DNA from: Stentor roeselii
Taxonomy: Eukaryota > Ciliophora > Heterotrichea > Heterotrichida > Stentoridae
Direction: 5' to 3'
Length of the DNA: 64,000 nt
Assembly (NCBI GenBank): GCA_006503475.1
Contig: RSEH01000220.1
Coordinates: forward strand, 1-64,000
Part shown: positions 1-10,706 of the stretch, one piece after another
Layout: each line of letters starts with the position of its first letter
How positions within the stretch are numbered: position 1 is the first letter of the stretch
Notes under the pieces: generated by a model
The model's input: only the letters and a program-made list of their open reading frames with translations
Databases searched by the model: none
What the model was told of the DNA's origin: nothing
Program-made: the position numbers and the translations under genes

Positions 1-398
1 TTGAAGGTATTCTGTAGTGACTCACCAAGTCAATATCAAAAGAAATAAAATCCTGAGCGTCCAGCCAAAATTATTTCATTTCTCTCAACCTAATAAGTGA
101 TTCTTGAATCGCCAAGAAAATATTCTATGAACTCACTTTTCATAAAGCAGAAGTTTTAATTTTCACTTTAATCTATTCAACATCAATTAAATTTTACTTA
201 GAATCTGTGAAAACCTCTATCATAATTTATTTCTAATTATTAAGAAACACTATTCCTTGATATAGTTATTTAGTAAAATTAGCTTATGGTTAGCTTATTA
301 AACTGTGCTCTAGTCATATCGAAACTATAATTTGACTAAATGAATGCCAAATACAGTAATAAGCTAATTTTCTAAATAAGCGAAAAATATGTAAATCA
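1..398. other. 5' intergenic stretch, no gene seen
   Basis: AT-rich sequence upstream of the first Kelch gene. I see no open frame of useful length, no tRNA-like cloverleaf and no clear repeat. It presumably holds the promoter of the gene starting at 399, but no motif could be assigned. Confidence 0.6.
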
Positions 399-3300
399 AT
401 GATTACTTTTTCTATATTGTGTTTATTAGCCAGCTCTCAAACAATAACTCAGATTCCAGCACAAGGTTACCCAACTCAATATCCTCGTTACTCATCTCTT
501 CTCTTTTCTTCAAACAAACTTTACACCTTCGGCGGTTCTGACAACAAAGAATTATCAAATGATTTGAAGTACTTCGATCTTTCAACGTCAACCTGGAACG
601 AAATCTTTCCCTACAACGCGGCCATTCCCGAGCCACGCTTAAATTCTTTATCATTTGTTTACAACCAAAACTTGTTCATCTTTGGTGGCCAGACAAGTTC
701 CAAGATGTTGAACGATTTATGGGAATTCGATATAACTAATCAAAAATGGGTCCAGATACAAACCTCTGGGCAAGAACCTCGACCTCGGGTAAGGAGCTCC
801 TTGACCCATTCGAATGACTCAGTCTTTCTATACGGAGGACAAAGTCAAGTTGGCTACGAGTCAGCTGTTTATCAGTGAATTATATTTAGACTAGACCTGA
901 ATACATTTATCTGGAGTCTTGTGGTGCCTCCTGGGGTATTAGAAGCTAGGGCTGGAAGTGCTTTGGTTGTTTATAATGAGTCTTTGTTTATCTGGGGAGG
1001 GTCAACTTTTAACTTGAATTTTATAAAAATCGATAGTTCTGGAAATATTTCAGAAATAAAAGTTTCTGGAGACTTTCCTGATTATCGTCAGTCTTTCCCT
1101 TACTCAGTTTATGATGACTTTGCATTGATATTGCCTGGATACTCTCATCCGATCGGAACATTCAAAAAAAAGTGTTTTAAAATCTCGATGATAAACCTTG
1201 AATCTTCTGAAGTCAACTGTGGAGTCGAATCGATTTACTCTTCATTCACCCAAGTTCAAGACACTCTCTACGTATTCGGAGGAGAAAACTTCAACAGCTA
1301 CTCAAATGAACTGGGAAAAATAGACCTTTCCAAAGATCCTCCAGTTTATTCTTTGATTTCCCCGGATATAGTTTATCCAAAACCCCGTTCAGGCCACACA
1401 ATGATGAAAAGTCGAAGTTATCTCTGGGTATTCGGAGGTTGTTCTTCAGGAGCCTACTACAGCGACTCCTGGAAATTCAATCTACGAACAGAAACCTGGG
1501 AATTGATTCCGTCAAATGGTGTTTCTCCATCTGCTCGATGTGGACACAAAGTCGTTACTTTATTAGGAGATACTTTTCTGTTATTTGGAGGAAGAAATAA
1601 TGATGACTACTTGAATGATATCTTCATGTACAACTTTCTGTCGAATGAATGGACTGACTTGACGGGTGAAGGAAGAATTCCAGCTCGATCAGGGGCGTGC
1701 TTGGTTTTTTTTTATCCTGAGTTAATTATTCAAGGAGGGATTAACTCTAAAGGAGTGCTTTCGGATTTATGGGTATTCAATATAATGACTTCAGCTTATT
1801 CTATGAAAACAGTGAGGGGAGAAGAGCCTAATCTTTACAACCACAACTGCAAAATAATTTATGAATTATTTGGTATTGCAATCTATTCAGGAACGAATTT
1901 AAATGGAAAAGCGAATCCATCAATTTATTTCATATCTTTTATTGAGTATGAATGGGTGATTCTTTATTCTTCTGATTCAATTGCAATTTCAAATACACAA
2001 TTGATAGACATGGTAAACTTTAATGTCATTATAGGAGGAAGCAAGTACATCGAAGCTCAGAAGGATATCATCTTTCTTTACGGAATCAAACCGATTATTG
2101 TTGGCTCTCTTCCTAAAACTGTTGTCAGTCATCAAATGACCCATGCAGGTAAGAGCATCTATATATATGGAGGCGAGTATACTGCTGATAAAGTCATTTT
2201 TAAAGATAAAGGAAGTCCTCTGCTGCTCAGGGTGACGATGGAAAATTTTACATGTAGTGATGGATTTTATGGAGATTTATGCGATATGTGTCCTCCTGGC
2301 ACTTATAACTCTGCATCTGATTCAAATATTTGTCAACCTTGCTGGCCGGGGACCAGCTCTGACGACTATGCACTTAACAACTATGCTCAATGTCTTCCTT
2401 GCGAGTATGGAAGTTATACTGAAGATTTTGGAAGTAAAGTTTGCTTCGATTGTGCAAATCCCAGTGATTGTAAATTTAAAACAGTCGTGCCAAAGAGTCG
2501 TGAATACATCGCGAGTTTTATTAGTTCCCAACCTACTCCATTCAACGACAAGGTATCAGACTCCGACGAGTACATAAGAATTGTGCAGCTTTCAGTTGGT
2601 AGCTTGATAGCTCTTCTTTTTCTTGTTTATCTTCTTCGAAATAAACTAAAATTATTCAATATTCTCGATTTTTTCAAAGAAAGGCACAAAAGAAAATACT
2701 ATGAAGAACCGTTTAGTACACCTCATGGAGGGCTTTTTACTTTATCACTAATTCTTCTGATATTGATGTTTATTGTTACACCTTTAGTCTCATATTTTAT
2801 CTCGAATATCAGCGAAATGAAGACTTTGGTCCCGTCTTTTACTTTAGAAAACAGTATATTTGAAAGTGATTATGCAAAATTTGAATTTAACTTTTATGAT
2901 TACGCAGGGCTTTGCGTTTTTAATGGAACAGAATGTGATAAAGGAATAGAGACTTATGTACATGGAGTTGATGCTGATTTAGTTGAAGGTCCTTATTGCG
3001 AAATAATCGACATAAACATCTGTCGAATTACTTTTTTTGGCAATAAAATCTCTTTCGAAAAGTCAAGTTCAATAAACTTAACAATAATAGACTCTTCTAT
3101 TTTTGCTACAGGCTTAGAAGTGAAAGCAGTTTTTTCAACATCGATTCCAGGAGATTACAATGAAAGTTCAGTAAAATTCTTCATCGAATCAGAAAAAAAC
3201 CAGGTCTTCAATGGTCCAATCCCGACGATTTTTTATCTGAAGCTGATCCCGACAGTACTTTTTAAGTAGTTGTTCTTATCCGATAGCTCTGAATGGAAAA

Positions 3301-3713
3301 ACAACGTGACTGGCTATCACGTCACTTCAAGCAAAAACCCGACATATGGTTCAATATCGGATTCGAAAAAGTATTTCATATTTAGAATTGGTTCTTATAA
3401 CTTTTTGAAGGTTGCTCTTATTTTTGAGAGAAGTGAAAATGCATTTGTGGTTGATCGATTTCTTAGTGTCAAGATCATGACGCTTATCAGTGGAATTCTT
3501 GGAAGCATTGCTGGACTCTTTGGAGTTACTGGATGGATGATGATTACTACCGAAAACTTCACTGGTAAGGTCAAGGAAACTATTAAAAAAAAGAAGAGGT
3601 TGAAGGATATTGTCAAGAAAATGGAAGAGATTAGGGAAGATCAAATCAACTTGTTTGAAGAAAAATATTGTAAAACTACAGAAAATTTGAAAACTTTCAT
3701 CATCGAGATTTAG
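399..3713 (+). CDS. Kelch-repeat membrane protein with Cys-rich stalk (2 introns)
   Basis: Two 15-nt introns (875-889 and 3255-3269) join three exons into one 1094-aa protein. Retaining either intron gives an immediate in-frame stop. The start at 399 gives a plausible signal peptide (MITFSILCLLASSQT). Residues of about 25-600 carry repeated Kelch blades with FGG motifs followed about 20-25 residues later by W (for example LFIFGGQTSSKMLNDLW and YLWVFGGCSSGAYYSDSWKF). Residues of about 613-686 form a Cys-rich GCC2/GCC3 or TNFR-like module (CPPGTY, CxxC pairs). Hydrophobic segments lie near residues 722-742, 772-800 and 1010-1040, and the C-terminus is a Lys/Glu-rich tail. By family knowledge this is a surface receptor-like or adhesion-like Kelch protein common in ciliates; the ligand is unknown. 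A decayed relative lies just downstream on the same strand. Confidence 0.85.
875..889 (+). other. 15-nt intron 1 of the Kelch membrane gene
   Basis: Sequence GTGAATTATATTTAG, with GT..AG ends and A at position 10. It splits a codon after its second base. Retention would put a TGA in frame at 876-878; removal joins the two Kelch reading frames without a shift. Confidence 0.88.
3255..3269 (+). other. 15-nt intron 2 of the Kelch membrane gene
   Basis: Sequence GTACTTTTTAAGTAG, with GT..AG ends and A at position 10, lying between codons. The last intron codon is an in-frame TAG, so retention truncates the protein before its last membrane segment. Confidence 0.88.
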
Positions 3714-3959
3714 ATTAGTAGATTTAGTTTAGTTGGAGATTAAATTATTTTAGGATTTGTTGAATTAAATTTGAATATTATTATCTTGTCATAATTTAAG
3801 GAAATTTAGAGAACTCGAGCAGGCCATTTCAGTTGTGTAGATTAATATGAGATCAGTGCATAATCACTATAATTAATCCTAATTATAATTACTCTATTTA
3901 CCTACTGGCTTTTATTATGACACAGATTCTTTAACAGATTAGCCATTAACCTTCACAAT

Positions 3960-4920
3960 AGGTTTAGTCCTGCTTCACCTGGAGGATTCCATCTACTTAT
4001 TCAGAGGCTCATCAATGCCAGAAGTTTGGAAAGACCTTAAAGATAAACGTGAGAAGCTTTAGCTGTTCAGATTCCTTCATTAAGCGAGTAGTCTGTAAGT
4101 GTCAGGAGCTACTCAGCAAGTTTCTAATATAGATAAAGGAATTTACTTTAGGAGGATAGTTAAAATCCCTAGCTTTATTCAACCTTTGTTGTTTAACACT
4201 CAAACTCTTGGATTTGGTGAAAAACTGAAGGCTATATGCTTGAGGTTGAAAATTTTAATTGTCTGGAAATGACTCGTTTTACCTGTTTGGAGGAGAGACT
4301 ATTCAAGGAAAATATTTGAATTGTATAATAAGGTTGTAAATAGACTTGACTAGCTGTTGTTCAAAAGACGGTAGTAACTCAGTTGGGTGAATTTCAAATC
4401 TTCACGACTGGTTTCATATTTTCATTTTATCTAAATATTTTAAAAGCAAAAAAATGTATTCCTTTCTACTCATCTTTTAATCCAATCATCCGTCGCACTT
4501 CAAATCACTGAAGATCTATCGACTCCAGTCATTACTAAGCCTTTTTAATAAAAACCTTAGTTCTTCAAAGTAAACCCTTTAAATATGAGTAAAATTTTCT
4601 CTTCATTCACTGGTTTTATAAAGCGTTCATTGCTCAAATAAGCAGCGACTTCAACACATTAACTCCAAGCAATTCTTATTTTCCTATTCGACTAGTTATG
4701 TGCAGATATCAGTTCCAAAAGATTATGTGCAATAACTTAAAGGAGTTGAAATTGTAAACGATGTTAGAAGAAGTTTATTAACCGAAAGCAGAACATTCAA
4801 AAGCTTAGAAAAATTCTTTAAGTATCTTTGGCTGTATGGGGATGATTTTTTGAGCCTTAGATATGCTTACCTAGTTTTAGTGTCTCTTGGAAGTTTGATA
4901 TTCAGACAAAAAAATGGTAA
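3960..4920 (+). pseudogene. Decayed Kelch-repeat gene copy
   Basis: The 1.4-kb gap after the intact Kelch gene has no long open frame but contains islands that translate as Kelch blades in the plus direction. About 3985-4060 reads DSIYLFRGSSMPEVWKDL. 4262-4321 reads SGNDSFYLFGGETIQGKYLN. 4885-4917 reads SWKFDIQTKKW. These match the blade signature of the neighbour (LFGG ... W-x-F-D). The islands sit in order and in one direction but are separated by stops and frame changes, so this looks like an old tandem duplicate of the Kelch gene that has decayed. The outer limits are uncertain, and no trace of the Cys-rich or membrane part was identified with confidence. The flanks 3714-3960 and 4920-5091 show nothing else. 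Confidence 0.7.
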
Positions 4921-5091
4921 ATTATTACTTAAACAACGGGAAAACCAATTGGACTTTAGTCATTAAGTGTTAAAAATGCTTACCAATAAATATCTTATAA
5001 AATTTTCCACAAACTGTGCTGATTTAATCACATGAAATACTTTAAATATGTGTCTTGATAAAATTCAAAATTTCTATCTAATTAAATTTCT

Positions 5092-8000
5092 CTAAAACTT
5101 ACCCTTTATTAGTCTCTCAACAGCAGAAATAACTCGAGCTTCAGAGTCTACAATCTTTTTCTGAACAACTTCGAATATTTCCTGTTTACTTTTTTCAACT
5201 TCTTCAAATATTTCTTTCTTAACCCTCTGAAGTTTTTCCTCACTTTCTTCAAACTTTTCCTGTACTTTACTCATAATTTTCTTTTCAGAGACCTCGAACT
5301 GTTTATCCAAATTATCCTTCATAGTCCCGACAGCATCCTTCAGTTCAAAAAACTCATCCCTTGTAATCTTCCCCTGTCTTTTTTTCCCTTTAGCCTCATT
5401 CAAAATGCAAACTAAATACTTTCCTGAGTCCCAACTGCTTCTTCTCCAAAACAGCATAGTTTCAAACTCCGCCAAAGTTTGAGCCATTTCCAAAAAGTCG
5501 ATTTCAGGAGCACTAACTTGAAACCTATCAAAAGAGTCTCCTAAAATCGAAATGAGCAGATTCAACATGATGATAACGTTTATAACAGTAGCGATGAAGA
5601 AAGAAATATAGTTCATGTCGAAGGTATTGTCGTGAGAAGCAGCTCCGATGTTGAGGTCATAGGGATACATCCATATTTCACTCAAACTGATGTCTCTGTA
5701 AATCGAGCAAATGATTCCGAAGCTGAGAGTTGAGTAAAAGAAAATTAGAATGAAGGGAATTATGTCGTGGATCGAGTTGAGGATAAGACGAACATAATAA
5801 CGAGTCATTTTAAAGCACCGGAAACCGGTTAATCCTCGGATTAAGATTAAAGCTGCTAAGGAATAAGTTAAACCAAGGTTAGTTTTAGAGGAAAATTGAT
5901 AGCCTAGCCATATTATGCACAGCAATATTCTTGCTAAGTCGAGAGAGTTCCAGCTGAAGACCATTGATAATGATTCTCTTAGGATTTTTGCGGCATTGAT
6001 TAACTTGAGTTTGTGAAAGAGCATCAATACACAAAACTCAAAAGTAATGATAAATATTTTTAAAGAAATTAGATCTTCTAGATTAAAGCCGATAATTGTT
6101 GCAGTAATTATCATGAATGGAATCATTATCAATTCCTTTCTATTTACTTGATCATATACATAAGCCAAGCATAGCATTATATTAATGGTCGCAAAAAATA
6201 GGGCTAGAGAATTCACGACGTAGTAAGAGACCTCTCCAGTTGTGTAGAAATTTATTGAAAATAACACAACAGTGAACAAATCGAACATTAACTTGCAACA
6301 GTTTATACCGTCTTTTGAACTGGCTATTTGAGTTAAAAAAGTGATTCCAGTCATAAATTGGGTCAAAATCATGATTCCGGAGTTTTCTTCAATCATGAAT
6401 AGTACAACAATTAGCAAAGGAAACTCAACGACTCTAACACTTATATTAAAAATTATTCCTTCTTTTGCCAAACTCATGAGACAGCAACTCAAGAATAGCA
6501 CTGTTCCTATAGCTATCATTAGGTATTTCACATATTCCCAACCAACCCAAAAAGCAGGAAAAAGTAGACAAACAAATATTCCGCATAAAAAAATCGTGAA
6601 TAATATGTGCTTTTTTCCTCCTTTCACTGGAGGAATACATGCAGAAATACACAGGTAAATCGTGCAACTATAAGGCTGGAAATTTGGTAAAAAAATCAGA
6701 AAAATGGTCAAAACCCTCATTCCTATTGAAGCATGAGTTTTATCAATATTTCCCAAGTACTGAAACAAGTCCATCGAAGTGAACTGGAAAAATTCATAAA
6801 GCGTCAAAATTACATTAATCATAGTAAAAGCGATCAATAATCCCAAATCATATTTATTGACAAATACCAGCATCACAATCAACGGAATGTTCACCCACAT
6901 CAAAAGACTCTGGAAAAAAATCATAGGCCACATTTTTTCCCACTTATACTGCAGGTAAGACTTGATCAAAGTCACCCTAAACAACATCAAGTTTTCAGTC
7001 GAGGCAAGTCTTTGAATAAACTTCAAGCTTCTCAGACTTCCAGAAACATTAGGAAGTCTGATTTTTGAGTTGATTATCTGCGACTTGATGAAATCCTTAG
7101 CGTCAGTCATATCATCAAAATAGTTGTAAGCCTTACTTTCAATATCATTTGGTTCGGAATTGACCATCTCGAATTTAGGAATTTTTTCAATGTTGACAGG
7201 TAAGGATTTTTCTTGAATATTGGTGAAACCGATCAGGAGCTCTTCGATGATGACTGAGTTGAAAGCCAGGTAGTCTGACATCTCATCCTGAATGATGTCA
7301 AGCATGTAGGAAAAGTCAGGTTTTGTGATGTTGATCATGACATGGTTGAATAACAAGTTTGCACATTGGATCGACTTGACTCTTAAAGCGAAAGCGACAA
7401 TAGAAATGTGTTCACTACTTTCACACACTGCATGTCTAAAATCAGTTTTCAAAAGTTTAAAGCCTTGAGCTTCAATGCAATATGCAACTGCTTCATGAAA
7501 GTCCTCACTGATAAAATTGTATAGTCCAAATGAATTTTGTTTATAGTTATCATTTAATGGTTCGAACTCTTCGACATTAAGTATCTGATGTATAAAGGCA
7601 TGGCCAAGTTCGTTTTTTAACTCAAAATCATAAGGAATTTTTGATTTTCTTATATATTTTTCATATACATTATCAAGTTTTTTCTTTAGTAAATCATTTG
7701 AAAGACTCAGGATAAATTTACTTGTCCTTTTCTCCTCATCTTCTCTATTAATCTCGCCCCAAATAGCATAAATCAAAGGAGTTAGCCCTAAAGAGTTCTT
7801 TTTTAAAATAATCGCTTCGATTGGAACTTTTCCTTCAGGTTCAACTTTTCCACTCTGCCCTGATTCTTGATTTTTTTCTTTGTCTTCACTAAAGATTTTT
7901 GCTTTTTCTTCATCGTAAATACTTTTTATGATTTCGATTTCACCTCGCAGTGCTAGTGCATGAAAGATTATTTCGTCAGACTGCTTTGAATTCATAATCA

Positions 8001-8316
8001 AAGTCTCAGCCATCTTTTTGCGCTTTTTCCATGTAGTTGTTTTACGCCAGAACTGACTTTTAATGATATCGTTTTGAGGGGCTAGTTGATCTTTTTGCTT
8101 TTGGAGTGGAAGGTTGCTTGATGACTTCTGTTTGAAGTCGGACACTACATCTTTGTTAATAAGATCTGTGGCTTCTTGTAATAGTAGATCTGTCTCTTTA
8201 ATAGACTTGGAATTTTCTTTTTCTTCTGCTACGTTCTCAGGTTGCTCTTTAGGTGAGTTATTTGAGTCATTCGAATCTCCTTTATCAGCGCTCACATTCG
8301 ATTTTTCTTCTTCCAT
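5092..8316 (-). CDS. TRP-like cation channel with cytoplasmic N-domain
   Basis: 1074-aa protein. Residues 1-110 are acidic or charged and low complexity. Residues of about 165-420 look like an ankyrin-type helical domain (SLGLTPLIYAIWGEI). Residues of about 470-930 hold several hydrophobic segments of an ion-transport domain. The last segment, near residue 924, carries LNLLISILGDSFDRFQ, the S6 signature of TRP-family channels (compare LNMLIALLG in TRPV/TRPA). A pore-loop region with Asp and aromatic residues precedes it. Residues of about 970-1074 are a charged coiled coil (repeated EEV/KKI), likely an assembly domain. The inferred role is a calcium- or cation-permeable channel in the plasma or ciliary membrane. 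The subfamily cannot be settled by eye. The stop is TAG, and no intron is needed. Confidence 0.8.
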   Translation of the reverse strand: MEEEKSNVSADKGDSNDSNNSPKEQPENVAEEKENSKSIKETDLLLQEATDLINKDVVSDFKQKSSSNLPLQKQKDQLAPQNDIIKSQFWRKTTTWKKRKKMAETLIMNSKQSDEIIFHALALRGEIEIIKSIYDEEKAKIFSEDKEKNQESGQSGKVEPEGKVPIEAIILKKNSLGLTPLIYAIWGEINREDEEKRTSKFILSLSNDLLKKKLDNVYEKYIRKSKIPYDFELKNELGHAFIHQILNVEEFEPLNDNYKQNSFGLYNFISEDFHEAVAYCIEAQGFKLLKTDFRHAVCESSEHISIVAFALRVKSIQCANLLFNHVMINITKPDFSYMLDIIQDEMSDYLAFNSVIIEELLIGFTNIQEKSLPVNIEKIPKFEMVNSEPNDIESKAYNYFDDMTDAKDFIKSQIINSKIRLPNVSGSLRSLKFIQRLASTENLMLFRVTLIKSYLQYKWEKMWPMIFFQSLLMWVNIPLIVMLVFVNKYDLGLLIAFTMINVILTLYEFFQFTSMDLFQYLGNIDKTHASIGMRVLTIFLIFLPNFQPYSCTIYLCISACIPPVKGGKKHILFTIFLCGIFVCLLFPAFWVGWEYVKYLMIAIGTVLFLSCCLMSLAKEGIIFNISVRVVEFPLLIVVLFMIEENSGIMILTQFMTGITFLTQIASSKDGINCCKLMFDLFTVVLFSINFYTTGEVSYYVVNSLALFFATINIMLCLAYVYDQVNRKELIMIPFMIITATIIGFNLEDLISLKIFIITFEFCVLMLFHKLKLINAAKILRESLSMVFSWNSLDLARILLCIIWLGYQFSSKTNLGLTYSLAALILIRGLTGFRCFKMTRYYVRLILNSIHDIIPFILIFFYSTLSFGIICSIYRDISLSEIWMYPYDLNIGAASHDNTFDMNYISFFIATVINVIIMLNLLISILGDSFDRFQVSAPEIDFLEMAQTLAEFETMLFWRRSSWDSGKYLVCILNEAKGKKRQGKITRDEFFELKDAVGTMKDNLDKQFEVSEKKIMSKVQEKFEESEEKLQRVKKEIFEEVEKSKQEIFEVVQKKIVDSEARVISAVERLIKGKF

Positions 8317-8973
8317 TTATATATAACTGCCGGCAATTCATCACTGGAAGTAACTAATTAGAAATAATAATATTGTACTTGAATAACTAATGTGAATATC
8401 AATATAAAGTTTTAGTTTCTTTATAATTTTTAAAAATTTTAAAATTACTCTAGAATTTTTTGATTCAGATAAGATCAGAAAAATTGGGTTTGTACAAATG
8501 GAAAACTATCTTAGACCAAAAAGGCCGGAAAATATATTCAAATAAAAAATTATATTGAATTCAAACAATATATTAATTTCAAGGTAGTTATATGGAGTAG
8601 TTTTTATATCGTTTTGAATACTCTTATAAATAATTTTTAAACCAAATGTTCAATATATTAAGTTATATTCTTATTATAAGTATAAGAGAACTAATACTTT
8701 TAAAGTGAGTAAATTTCATCGAGTTTTACTGGATATTCTTGAAATCCCATCTATGATATAATATCTGAATATTAGAGTGTTATAGCTTTGTACAATTACA
8801 ATCACTATAAAAGCTAAAGATTTCATTATAAAGCATGTAGTTAATAAAAAGAATTTAAGTTAAGATTTAGAAACATATATTCAAGGTTATTATTTCATAT
8901 TGAGAGAATTTTTCTCAGCATCTTTCTAACTTAGAAACCTTTTTCTTAAACTAACTTAACTATTCTAATTACC
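8317..8973. other. Intergenic region, no gene seen
   Basis: About 650 bp of very AT-rich sequence between two minus-strand genes, rich in poly-A/T and ATAT runs. No useful open frame, tRNA or clear repeat was seen. It presumably contains the promoter of the channel gene next to 8316. Confidence 0.6.
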
Positions 8974-9945
8974 CTAAAATATAAAATAAGGATTTAACCC
9001 ATCAAAATAAGGTATCCACGGCTCAAAATTAGGAGTAATAATGAACTTAAATCTCTCATCGAAATGATTTGCAAAAGATTCATGATAAAGGTCTTGTTTC
9101 AGCCTCTCTACAATAAATCTAGTTGAAACTGAAATATTCGTATTGCAATTGATGCACTTATAAGAGAAAACATTTTTATAAAGGAAATTTGCATCAATTT
9201 GATAGCGTTGAAAGAATTCGATAATTTCTTCAGCACAATGTCTAATCAAACAATTGTAACAATTATTATGATTACACAAAAATGCAATCACTTTAGTCTG
9301 ATCAGTTTCGAATCCTTGATGACAACTAAGTCTAAATTTCGAGATCTCTTCATGAGAGTATTGCTTCTTCAGTTCAATTTCATGATGTTCGGGATTTTCA
9401 AAGCTAATTAATTCAGTTTTTTTCACAATTTGAGTCATACTAATTATCAAATCATCTTCATTCTTAATGATACTTTTTTTCATTCTGTCTGGACTCTCAG
9501 GTTCCAAAGGATGGCTTCTCGCAGGAGTGATTATGAAGGGGTTTTTAATTTGACTTAAGGATGTGACACAATCTTCGCATTTACTGAAGTTTAGCAGGTG
9601 ATGGGTGTCGTTATGAATCAAGAATTCTTTGCAGACCCCGCAGTAGGAGTGCTTGATGCAGTTTGGCTTGTCATTTGAAGACATCTGGAAGCACAGATTG
9701 CAGTTTATTGATTTTTCGGAAGTTTCTTTGTTTAAGGTGTTGAAGTACCTTGCACAGTTATTGCAAGATGAGTTTTTAAGGATTTGCAGGTTTTTAGAAG
9801 ATGGGTTGATACAACTTTCACAATACAAATGAAGTCGGCAAACTGAGGTTTTGTAAAGATTTGCTCCTTCATTTAAGCAATTCTCACACCTATTGTGAAT
9901 CGATAGTTGAGAGATACTTCTCTTTTTTTTTATTCGTCTTTGCAT
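8974..9945 (-). CDS. Cys/His-rich zinc-binding protein, function unknown
   Basis: 323-aa protein with many CxxC pairs: CENC and CESC in the first 50 residues, CNNC, CNLC, CGVC, CEDC to residue of about 130, and a second cluster near residues 205-275 (CNHNNCYNCLIRHC and CINC). The spacing suggests RING/PHD/B-box-like zinc-binding units, but the ligand order does not match one classical domain. The N-terminus is very basic (MQRRIKKKRS). The C-terminus is aromatic and rich in Phe, Tyr and Pro. It may be a ubiquitin-ligase-type or scaffold protein, but I would not name a function. It starts at the first Met after an AT-rich leader. Confidence 0.7.
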   Translation of the reverse strand: MQRRIKKKRSISQLSIHNRCENCLNEGANLYKTSVCRLHLYCESCINPSSKNLQILKNSSCNNCARYFNTLNKETSEKSINCNLCFQMSSNDKPNCIKHSYCGVCKEFLIHNDTHHLLNFSKCEDCVTSLSQIKNPFIITPARSHPLEPESPDRMKKSIIKNEDDLIISMTQIVKKTELISFENPEHHEIELKKQYSHEEISKFRLSCHQGFETDQTKVIAFLCNHNNCYNCLIRHCAEEIIEFFQRYQIDANFLYKNVFSYKCINCNTNISVSTRFIVERLKQDLYHESFANHFDERFKFIITPNFEPWIPYFDGLNPYFIF

Positions 9946-10706
9946 TTATTATTTATCACTGATTAGTGGTTAGATATTATATATACAGATAATGTTTGAT
10001 ATTTAAATTTTATAATTCTTGATAACTACTTTTCTAATTTTACCAGTTTGAGATGTTTTTGATTATAATTAAGATAATTTTTGAGTTATTTTATGTATCA
10101 TAATTTCTAATTTTATATTTTATCTGATTTTCAATGTAGAAGAGTAGAGTTTCTATATATTTAGGTAAAATAGTAATAGTTTATGCACGAACTTAATACC
10201 AATGAATTTATAAAAATTATCGATTCACATTAAGTCTTTTATTTATAAAACTTAGGTTTAGTTAGATACTGAAATAAATTAAAAGAATCCTCTTGAAAAA
10301 ACTAACTTATAAATATATTTCTCAATAATAAAGTAAAATAAACTATAAGTAAGAACAAAAGCATCTCTTTATATCTTTTCATCAAATAAAAAATGTAAAA
10401 TTTTGTTTGAAATTAGACTTGATGGTGCTACCCTAACTCAACCAGCTGAATGATATGAAATAATTTTTAACTAGAGACTTCTTGTGTTGAAAAAAAATTC
10501 TTAAATCAAACCCAAAATGAATCATTAATATTTCTAATTCATCTTGAAACAGTATCTTAGGAATTGAATCTCTGTTAATTTTTGAAAGTTTTCCATTAAC
10601 TAAATCCATTCCCTTCAAAATAAAAATCATATTCCAATCTATTAATTCAAACCAAAACCTTATGCAAACTTTTCATCACATTCTAATAAACCAAGATTAT
10701 TCAAAA
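9946..10706. other. Intergenic region with a doubtful 65-codon minus-strand frame
   Basis: About 760 bp of AT-rich sequence. The only open frame of note is 10433-10630 on the minus strand (MIFILKGMDLVNGKLSK...), rich in Ile, Phe and Lys. It has no recognisable motif and no close likeness to its neighbours. It could be a short gene or chance, so I do not annotate it as a gene. Confidence 0.5.

Noticed and set aside
10433-10630. 65-codon minus-strand frame, extendable with a GT..AG 15-mer (GTTGAGTTAGGGTAG)
   Set aside because: The candidate intron starts GTT and lacks A at position 10, unlike all five accepted introns. The protein has no motif and the frame lies in an AT-rich gap.
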